A DNA stretch of 14,130 nucleotides, taken from NCBI GenBank assembly GCA_017529175.1, contig JAFXNX010000055.1, positions 1 to 14,130 of the forward strand, in the 5' to 3' direction. This DNA comes from Clostridia bacterium. GTDB lineage: Bacteria; Bacillota_A; Clostridia; Oscillospirales; CAG-272. Shown piece by piece: positions 6,960 through 13,089 of this stretch. The notes below the pieces were generated by a model. That model saw only the letters and a list, made by a program, of their open reading frames with translations, did no database searches and was not told the DNA's origin. The translations under genes and the position numbers were made by a program. The stretch's first letter is position 1; each line of letters begins with the position of its first letter.

Positions 6960-7000
6960 AAATATGTCAATAAAGGGTCGCGCAAAATAGTTTTCATACG

Positions 7001-8863
7001 TTATCCGCCGGTGCGTTCAAAATGATACACTACGAAGCTGTTTTCCGGATCGGTATACGTCACGACCGGCTCGACGTCTTCTCCGTAAGTCTCCCTCATA
7101 TAATTCAGAAGCGTGTAATCGCACCCGGTTTCCGCCATAAAATATACGTCGTCGTCGAAGAACGAGGCGCTCGACAGGTATTCCTTTCCGTGACGTATGA
7201 AAACTGACCTTGATGCGCGTGTGGAGTACGTTGAGTTTCCCCATGCGGAGAAATTGCAGTTGTCGATACGGGTATCTCCGTAAGCGTCGATCATTTTAAC
7301 GTACACTTCGTGTTCTGCAATGTAAATGTTATCGGAATTTTCGTTTACGTATTCCGCGATGGCGTCGCAGTCGTTCTTCCGACGCTCCGTCCGATCCATC
7401 AGCTTATTGTTGTAAATGACCTGCGAGGCGCTGTATGCCGGAAATATGACCGATATTGCAAGCAGCGCGAGGGCAAAGGATGAAAAGACCCTTCCCGCCG
7501 CCTTTTTTGTACGGAGCTTTCGAGGGGGGAACTGTACGGTTTCCGCGCCGCATAAGATCGAAAGCGCGACGACGAGAAGCGCGCCGGCTATCCCGAAAAA
7601 CGCGTGTTCGCTGACTTTACCGTTATAGAAAAGATACATTGAAGACGATATATAAAGCAGCCACGTTCCCGCGAGGGCAATAAGAGAGCAGGCGAATTTA
7701 CGGAACTCGATTTTCAAAAATACCGCCCCGAATACAGCTCGGATAAAGACGACAAGCGATACGATCGCGGCTATGACACAGATAAGTATTGACGTCACTC
7801 CTGCCGTGTGTTTGTTCAAACCGACCTTGTAATAGCTTATGAAATCTTTTGCGGCAGTCAACAGATTCGATCTTGCGGAATTGAAAATATTCGCGCCGTT
7901 TATTGTATCCATCGCGCCGGCGTTTACTTTGCCGTCAAGAAAGCACCATTTTGCGACAAGGCTGTAATACGATTCGCTCCACCCTATGGAGTCGTACAAT
8001 TCTTTTGATTCGCTGTAGCGCTTGTGCGGATAGTCGTTATACTTCGATATCTGTGACGCCAGCGCAAGGTCTGATGCTCCCTCGGCCTTGTATTTGATAT
8101 TCTCGCTGACCCGGTTTGACGCATAAATGAGCGATGCGATACAAAGCGTCGCGACAAGCGCCGTAACAGCGCCCGACCTGTTTCCTTTTCTGTCCGAAAA
8201 GAATGCAAACAGCGCTCTTCCGACGGCAAGGCATACGAACAGTATCAGCAGCGGCTTCGTCGCGCTGTATCTCAAAGCGGCGCTGATCATAAGATATAGC
8301 GCCGATATGCAAAGTGTGATCGCGGTCTTCTTTCTGTTCTTAAAGTCCGCCGTCATCATAACGGCGATCGCCGCAACGGCGGCGCACGACGCAGTTCTCG
8401 TGAAGTCGAGCTGTCCTGAGGCGACGGTGAGCAGAGAAAGGGATACGGCAATATATGAAAACGCCGGCAGAGCAAGGCTCTTTTGCTTCCTCAGAGAAAG
8501 CGTGATAAACGCCCAAACGACGGCAGTCGCGGACAGCCACACGACGACGTGCATACATACGGCGTGCCACGGAACGGAAGGAAACAGTTTGTACAGCATT
8601 CCCACGGAATACGACCAAAGGACGCCGACGTACCTGTGAATGAACTGCGGAGAGCCCGTAAAGCTGCCGTCAAGAGTCGCCGCGATAGTATAGTCGTCGC
8701 CTCCGCGGTACGCGACGGGATACGTCAAAAAAACGATGACCATAGGTATCGACGCAAGGCACGCCGCCGCGAGAATACGAAGCCATCGCTTCCCGAGAGA
8801 TGCCCGTATCGCGTCATATATTTTCCTGATTCCGGCAAGCGGTGCCGATATCGAATCACTCAT
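7001..8863 (-). CDS. Large polytopic membrane protein, GT-C-like, function unknown (620 aa)
   Basis: Integral membrane protein with about 11-12 hydrophobic segments, including about 28-50, 101-124, 131-148, 178-198, 203-222, 231-249, 355-383, 389-409, 421-439 and 459-479. The first outer loop carries RGGDDYTI (53-60; Asp56-Asp57). GT-C glycosyltransferases place an acidic pair in exactly this loop, where it binds metal and the lipid-linked sugar donor, so a cell-surface sugar transfer role is plausible but unproven. A soluble loop (about 250-350) interrupts the helices and a C-terminal domain of about 135 residues probably lies outside. The start at 8863 follows AAGAGG by five bases and a promoter by about 40 bases. 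It is transcribed alone; no polysaccharide genes flank it. Another possibility is a non-catalytic YfhO-like or flippase-like membrane protein. Confidence 0.8.
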   Translation of the reverse strand: MSDSISAPLAGIRKIYDAIRASLGKRWLRILAAACLASIPMVIVFLTYPVAYRGGDDYTIAATLDGSFTGSPQFIHRYVGVLWSYSVGMLYKLFPSVPWHAVCMHVVVWLSATAVVWAFITLSLRKQKSLALPAFSYIAVSLSLLTVASGQLDFTRTASCAAVAAIAVMMTADFKNRKKTAITLCISALYLMISAALRYSATKPLLILFVCLAVGRALFAFFSDRKGNRSGAVTALVATLCIASLIYASNRVSENIKYKAEGASDLALASQISKYNDYPHKRYSESKELYDSIGWSESYYSLVAKWCFLDGKVNAGAMDTINGANIFNSARSNLLTAAKDFISYYKVGLNKHTAGVTSILICVIAAIVSLVVFIRAVFGAVFLKIEFRKFACSLIALAGTWLLYISSSMYLFYNGKVSEHAFFGIAGALLVVALSILCGAETVQFPPRKLRTKKAAGRVFSSFALALLAISVIFPAYSASQVIYNNKLMDRTERRKNDCDAIAEYVNENSDNIYIAEHEVYVKMIDAYGDTRIDNCNFSAWGNSTYSTRASRSVFIRHGKEYLSSASFFDDDVYFMAETGCDYTLLNYMRETYGEDVEPVVTYTDPENSFVVYHFERTGG

Positions 8864-8904
8864 AAAAACCTCTTATGAAAACGCATCCGTTGTATATATA
8901 CTTC

Positions 8905-8933
8905 ATTCTAACACAATAAACGCCAAATTGCAA
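8905..8933 (-). promoter_or_regulatory. Promoter of the 620-aa membrane protein gene
   Basis: On the minus strand TTGCAA (8933-8928), 17 bases, TAGAAT (8910-8905), preceded by TGT, which provides a TGn extended -10. The leader to the ATG at 8863 is about 35 bases and contains the AAGAGG ribosome binding site. Confidence 0.7.
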
Positions 8934-9010
8934 CAAAACGAAGACCATCGTTAAAAATCAATGTCGATAAATATTTTTACGGGGAAGTGAAGTTATGCCT
9001 TGCGCCGCGG

Positions 9011-9050
9011 TTTAATAAAAAATCCGAAAATGCTTGCATTTTCGGATTTT
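9011..9050 (-). terminator. Strong terminator of the murE-asnB-ligase-arginase operon
   Basis: Two 15-bp perfectly complementary arms (9036-9050 and 9019-9033, core AAAATCCGAAAATGC) around a TT centre. Read on the minus strand it ends in six U residues. It begins five bases after the arginase stop codon. Confidence 0.9.
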
Positions 9051-9054
9051 GCAT

Positions 9055-9987
9055 TTATGGGTTTCCAAAGGGAGGCCTCCCTTTGGCGGGGTAATAGGGG
9101 CGGCGCCCCTGATTGAAGAATATCGAGAAGATCTCGAGCATTTTGGAAAGGGAGGCGGAGTCGGGGTCGAGACGGGGGCAATATTCCACGACGTCAACGG
9201 ATCTTATGCTGTCCGAGCCGTTCCATATTTTTGAAAGGAACTCTTTGATCACGCCGTAGGGAAGACTGTCTTTCAGCGCGTAACCGGTAGCGGGGAAGTC
9301 CGCGCCGTTTATCGAGTCGACGTCAAAGCTCAGGTGGACGTCCATTCCTCTGACGGAAGCGAGCACTTCGCTTGCAACGTCGTTTGCACCGCGCTCTCTT
9401 ACGTCGTCCGCGGTGTAGAGATGTACTCCCTCGCGCTCGATTATCGGGTATTCGCCGCGGTCAATACTGTGCGCGCCGATGATATAGACGTTTTTTCCGT
9501 AAATGTGAGTCTTGCGTTCTCCGACGTTCAATTCGTCGCCGCAAAGACCCATCGCCGCCGCAAGAGGCATTCCGTGTATCATGCCCGTTTCGCTCGTCGC
9601 CTCCGTGTTGATATCGGCGTGAGAGTCTATATAGATCACGGCGACGTTACCTGCGCCGTATACGTCCGACGTTGCGGCGATAGACGCCATCGCAAGAGAG
9701 TGGTCGCCGCCGAGCATTATCGGTAAATATCCCTCTTCGTGCGCGCGCCGAAGCGAAGTGTAAACGTTTCTGTTCACAAGCATGACCGTCTCGAGGTGCT
9801 TCATGTCGCGTCTTCCGCTTTCCCCGGCGCACCGCTCTCCGCGGTAGTCCGAGAAGACGGCGCGCTCTCCGAAGAGAGCTTTTAGTCCGTTGCCTGTAAG
9901 ATGCGAATACGCGTCCTCGGTCCCCTCGGTCGGAGAGCCCTTGCACAGCGGCGCTTCGCATATCAGAAATTTCTTTTCGTTTTTCAT
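9055..9987 (-). CDS. rocF: Arginase family enzyme (ureohydrolase), 310 aa, repeat-derived C-terminal tail
   Basis: Binuclear manganese ureohydrolase, best matched to arginase (arginine to ornithine plus urea). Metal ligands are all present: GGDH (His96), DSHAD (Asp121, His123, Asp125) and SFDVD (Asp222, Asp224). Glu268 matches the guanidinium-binding Glu277 of human arginase I, and IHGMPLAAAMG (137-147, His138) is arginase-like rather than agmatinase-like. One oddity is Met136 where human arginase has Asn139, which binds the amino-acid carboxylate. I chose the ATG at 9987, one base after the stop of the upstream ligase frame, giving the usual length of about 300. The frame stays open upstream to an ATG at 10149, but that stretch encodes the real end of the ligase in another frame. 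Residues about 293-310 are encoded by palindromic repeat sequence and are unlike normal arginase ends. Last gene of its operon. Confidence 0.85.
   Translation of the reverse strand: MKNEKKFLICEAPLCKGSPTEGTEDAYSHLTGNGLKALFGERAVFSDYRGERCAGESGRRDMKHLETVMLVNRNVYTSLRRAHEEGYLPIMLGGDHSLAMASIAATSDVYGAGNVAVIYIDSHADINTEATSETGMIHGMPLAAAMGLCGDELNVGERKTHIYGKNVYIIGAHSIDRGEYPIIEREGVHLYTADDVRERGANDVASEVLASVRGMDVHLSFDVDSINGADFPATGYALKDSLPYGVIKEFLSKIWNGSDSIRSVDVVEYCPRLDPDSASLSKMLEIFSIFFNQGRRPYYPAKGRPPFGNP
9065..9110. repeat. Two palindromes forming the 3' end of the arginase gene
   Basis: A perfect 22-bp palindrome (9065-9086; arms CCAAAGGGAGG and CCTCCCTTTGG with no loop) and a 15-bp palindrome (AGGGGCGGCGCCCCT, 9096-9110) lie ten bases apart inside the last codons of the arginase frame. 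They look like an inserted interspersed repeat that supplied new C-terminal codons and a new stop. Confidence 0.7.
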
Positions 9988-9988
9988 C

Positions 9989-10267
9989 TCAATGTCCGTT
10001 TTTCGCTTTGTCGAAATAATATCTCTTGAAGTTGTTGCGCTGACCCATGTAATAGCGCTTGATCCATACAAAGCGCCGCAGCGAGCGCTCGCCCGGACGG
10101 TCGAGCGTCCTGATATACTTTCCCTGCCTGATGAGCGCCTTTGCTTCATTCCTCAGCGCCGTGTCGCCGACGTACTCGTTTATGACCTTTTTCGGAACGT
10201 TAAGCCAGAGACAGGTGTCTTTTGCCGTGATGCGGCCGAAGTCCTTTCCTTCGACCGCGTCGTCGAC
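9989..10267 (-). pseudogene. Out-of-frame C-terminal part of the ATP-grasp ligase (about 93 codons)
   Basis: In the frame shifted by one base from the ligase gene, this stretch reads as convincing protein: it begins VDDAVEGKDFGRITAKDTCL, continues with LNVPKKVINEY and RSLRRFVWIKRYYMG, and ends at a TGA (9991-9989) one base before the arginase ATG. The same blocks (Trp or Leu before VPKK, then a basic end with aromatic residues) appear at the C-terminus of the enterococcal D-aspartate ligase. Restoring one C in GTC(C)TTGTC near 10270 joins it to the upstream part and gives a 412-residue protein of normal family length. It has no start signal of its own. Confidence 0.85.
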
Positions 10268-11226
10268 AAGACCTTCATCATGTTTATCCCCGCGCCGCGC
10301 ACGAAATAACTGCTTCTGCCGAGACGCGGGTTTATCTCGAACATGACGTATCTGTTGTTCTTGCGGTCGTACTTCATATCTATATTGGAAAAACCGACGT
10401 ACCCGATATCCTCGAGGAATTTCGCGACCTTTTCAAATAGCCCGTCGTCGCGCCTTGAGATTATCGCGGCGTAGTTTCCGAGTGTCTTCGGAGCGTATTC
10501 TTCGAGGATCGGCTGACCGAGGCACATGGCGCGTACGCGTCCTGCGCCGTCCGAGTATGAGTTCATAACTCTCATCGCGTCGTCTCCGCCCTCGATGAAC
10601 TCCTGAATTATCATTTTTCCTTTGTAATCGGAGCCGTTCATGCTCTCCATCACTTTTACGTATGACTCTTTGTCGCCGAAGAAAAAGACTTTTTTCTTTC
10701 CCTCAAACTTTGCGTGCAGATATTCCACCGCGTTTGAGTTCTCCGGTTTCACGACTATCGGAAAATCGAAGGGAAGAGAGTCGATCACGGAAAGGCGCTC
10801 CTCGGGGGAAGCGACGACGGTCTTCGGATAGTCCATCCCGTGCTTTTCGCAAAGCGCGTAGAACTTGTCCTTCGTGTCGAGCGTCGAGAGAAGAGAATTT
10901 GATATGAATTTGTTAGCGATCCTTCCCTCGAATTCTTCCGAGTGGCGAGAGAGCATCGCGGCGTAGTAGTCGGAGCAGGGGACTACGATGAGCTTATCGT
11001 ACTGCCGTGAGAACTCGTCGAGGATGTTTGACAGCTCTCGAGAGAACACTTCGTCAAGGTCGAAATCGTCGACGCGGCGAAGAGTGAAAAGCTTGCTGTA
11101 AAGGGTGGGGATCAGTTGTCTTGTGCAGACGAGAAGCGGCTTGACGGAATACCCGTCGTGAAAAAGACGCGCCGTTCCGTAAGCGTTTTCGTCGCTTCCG
11201 AGGATAATCGGTAAAAACGTTGCCAT
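10180..11226 (-). CDS. ATP-grasp ligase resembling D-aspartate ligase (Asl), frameshifted near its end
   Basis: Carboxylate-amine ligase of the ATP-grasp fold. It resembles, along its length, the Enterococcus faecium ligase that activates D-Asp as an acyl phosphate and joins it to the Lys side chain of peptidoglycan precursors. Supporting blocks are PIILGSDENAYGTAR (6-20), SDYYAAML, FYALCEKHGMDYPKT (122-136), VVKPENS (158-164; ATP-contact Lys160), VEYLHAKFEGKKK, MIIQEFIEGGDD (205-216), MCLGQPILE, and FEINPRLGRSS (296-306; metal-binding Glu297 and Asn299). After Val319 (codon at 10270-10272) the frame is lost by a one-base deletion, and the printed end (320-348, Ser/Arg/Thr/Lys rich) is nonsense to the stop at 10180. 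AGAGG precedes the ATG by seven bases. It lies 10 bases after asnB. If the shift is real, the product lacks its C-terminal quarter and is probably inactive. Confidence 0.85.
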   Translation of the reverse strand: MATFLPIILGSDENAYGTARLFHDGYSVKPLLVCTRQLIPTLYSKLFTLRRVDDFDLDEVFSRELSNILDEFSRQYDKLIVVPCSDYYAAMLSRHSEEFEGRIANKFISNSLLSTLDTKDKFYALCEKHGMDYPKTVVASPEERLSVIDSLPFDFPIVVKPENSNAVEYLHAKFEGKKKVFFFGDKESYVKVMESMNGSDYKGKMIIQEFIEGGDDAMRVMNSYSDGAGRVRAMCLGQPILEEYAPKTLGNYAAIISRRDDGLFEKVAKFLEDIGYVGFSNIDMKYDRKNNRYVMFEINPRLGRSSYFVRGAGINMMKVLSTTRSKERTSAASRQKTPVSGLTFRKRS

Positions 11227-11236
11227 ACTTTGCCTC

Positions 11237-13075
11237 TTATCTTAAAATGAAATACTGCTCGTACCAGATGAGGAATGATAGTACCGTGTATATCTCTCTT
11301 GCGTTGTTGGCGCGGCCTGCGATGTGGTCGTCAAGGAGCTTGACGAGCGCTTCTCTGTCGAAGAACTCGGACGTGAAGTCGCGGTCAAACATATCCTTGA
11401 CGTACCTTGCGTATTTCTCATCTTTTATCCATACGCGGAAAGGTACCATGAAGCCCGCTTTCTTGCGGTTCGCCCAGTCGAGAGGGATGTGAGAGAGAGC
11501 CGCTTTTCTGAACGCGATCTTCGTGCGGCGGCCCTTCGTCTTCTGCGCGGAGGTAAGAGACCTTGCGACGCTCCATACCTCGCGGTCGAGATAAGGAACG
11601 CGAAGCTCGAGCGAGTGAGCCATCGTCATTTTATCGGCTTTAAGAAGGATGTCGTAGGGGAGCCAGAGATTCATATCGAGGTAGAGCTTTTTCGTAAGCT
11701 CGTCGCACCCTTTGACCTCGTCGTAATACGGCTTTGTGACGTCCTTGTATGAGAGGGGACTTCGGTACTTTTCGGAGAGGATGCGGTTCGCCTCGGCGTC
11801 GTTCATTATGAACGCCTGACCGATATATGTATCTTCGACGCGCTCGGCGTTTGAGGTAAAGAATTTTTTGATATGACGCTGGGGTATTTTTCCGAGAGTC
11901 TTCGCAAAGAACTTGCGAACTCCCATGGGAAGTTTTTTGTAAGCTTTCGACGCGCCGCTCTGTATGTACCAGTCGTAGCCGCCGAAGAACTCGTCCGCGC
12001 CCTCTCCGCTGAGCACGACTTTTACGTCGCGCGCGGCAAGATCGGAAAGATAGAAGAGCGGTACCGCCGAGAGGTTCGCGTGCGGCTCGTCCGAGTGGTA
12101 CTGGACGGAGGGCAGCGCCTCAAAGAACTCGTCGGGAGTTATCTCTTTTTTTCTGTGAGTGATGCAGAGTATTTTGCAAAGGTCCTCGGCGAGTCCGGTT
12201 TCGTCAAATCCCTCGACCTTGAATCCGACGGAGTATGTCTTCATCGGCTTTGCGTCGGAGACGACATAGCTCGAATCGACGCCTCCCGAGAGGAACGCGC
12301 CGACCTCGACGTCCGCGATCTGGTGGTACTCGACGGACGAATGAACGGTCTCGTCGATCAGCTTGACGGCGTTATCGAATGTGCGGCTCCTCACGTCGTA
12401 CGTCGGCTTGAAATACCCGACTTCGTCAAATTTTCCGTCCCCGTACGTGAAATAATGTCCCGGGGTCAGTTTGAAAACTCCCTTGAAGATCGTTTCCTTG
12501 AGAGGGGAGTACTGAAATTCGAGATACATTTTCAGCGCGTCCGGGTTGACTTCTTTTTTGAACGACGGATGAGCGAGAAAACTCTTGATCTCCGATCCGA
12601 AAAGAAGAGCGCTCCCGAACGTGCCGTAATAGAACGGTTTTATGCCGAAATAGTCTCTCGCTCCGTAAAGGGCGCGCCGCTCTCTGTCATAGATGACGAA
12701 CGCGAACATTCCGCGCAGCCGCGACGCCGTTTCGTTTTTATATACTTCGTACGTTTTAAGGATGACCTCGGTGTCGGAGTTCGTGTTGAAGTGAGCGCCG
12801 TGATCTTTTATCAGTTCTTCGCGAAGCTCGCGGTAGTTGTATATCTCGCCGTTGAAGACGATGACGTAACGCCCGTCGTCGCTGACGATGGGCTGATCTC
12901 CTCCCGCAAGGTCGATTATGCTGAGGCGTCTGAATCCGAGGGCGGCCGCCCCGTCGACGAATTTACCGTCGCTGTCAGGCCCTCTGTGAGCGATGAGCTC
13001 GCTCATGCGTTCGATGACGCTCCCGCGGTCGTACGTTACGTTATCCGTATCAAAAAATCCTGCAAATCCGCACAT
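11237..13075 (-). CDS. asnB: Asparagine synthetase (glutamine-hydrolysing), AsnB type (612 aa)
   Basis: Class II glutamine amidotransferase that amidates aspartate or an aspartyl/carboxyl group using Gln and ATP. The N-terminal glutaminase domain has the catalytic Cys2 after Met removal (MCGFAGFF), AHRGPDSDG (29-37), RRLSIID, FNGEIYNY and NSDTEVIL. The synthetase domain carries the pyrophosphate loop FLSGGVDSS, YSVGF, and SGEGADEFFGGY. Length and all motifs are intact, close to B. subtilis AsnB/AsnO (about 615-630). AGGA stands nine bases before the ATG, and the gene follows the MurE-like gene by 14 bases and precedes the ligase by 10. In this company it may amidate a peptidoglycan residue, as AsnB/AsnH/LtsA paralogues do, rather than make free asparagine; the sequence alone does not separate the two roles. 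Confidence 0.95.
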   Translation of the reverse strand: MCGFAGFFDTDNVTYDRGSVIERMSELIAHRGPDSDGKFVDGAAALGFRRLSIIDLAGGDQPIVSDDGRYVIVFNGEIYNYRELREELIKDHGAHFNTNSDTEVILKTYEVYKNETASRLRGMFAFVIYDRERRALYGARDYFGIKPFYYGTFGSALLFGSEIKSFLAHPSFKKEVNPDALKMYLEFQYSPLKETIFKGVFKLTPGHYFTYGDGKFDEVGYFKPTYDVRSRTFDNAVKLIDETVHSSVEYHQIADVEVGAFLSGGVDSSYVVSDAKPMKTYSVGFKVEGFDETGLAEDLCKILCITHRKKEITPDEFFEALPSVQYHSDEPHANLSAVPLFYLSDLAARDVKVVLSGEGADEFFGGYDWYIQSGASKAYKKLPMGVRKFFAKTLGKIPQRHIKKFFTSNAERVEDTYIGQAFIMNDAEANRILSEKYRSPLSYKDVTKPYYDEVKGCDELTKKLYLDMNLWLPYDILLKADKMTMAHSLELRVPYLDREVWSVARSLTSAQKTKGRRTKIAFRKAALSHIPLDWANRKKAGFMVPFRVWIKDEKYARYVKDMFDRDFTSEFFDREALVKLLDDHIAGRANNAREIYTVLSFLIWYEQYFILR

Positions 13076-13089
13076 TTAGCTTGTCCTGC

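Larger units (their letters stand above)
6653..7000. other. Gene-free region: symporter promoter and MITE-like element
   Basis: Between the membrane-protein stop and the symporter start there is no credible coding sequence. It holds the symporter promoter (6693-6721), a short A/T-rich tract and the 212-bp element (6748-6959). No clear terminator for the membrane-protein gene was found before the element, so its hairpins may serve as one. Confidence 0.7.

Noticed and set aside
8864..9010. Possible riboswitch or small RNA upstream of the membrane-protein gene
   Set aside because: The expected leader is only about 35 bases long and shows no stable conserved-looking structure.
9988..10149. Upstream extension of the arginase to an ATG at 10149
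   Set aside because: The extra 54 residues are Ser/Arg-rich nonsense and the same DNA encodes the conserved ligase C-terminus in another frame; arginases start near the 9987 ATG.
10262..10275. Programmed ribosomal frameshift in the ligase gene
   Set aside because: There is no slippery heptamer (the site reads AAGGTCTTGTCG) and no obvious stimulatory hairpin, so a deletion or sequence error is simpler.
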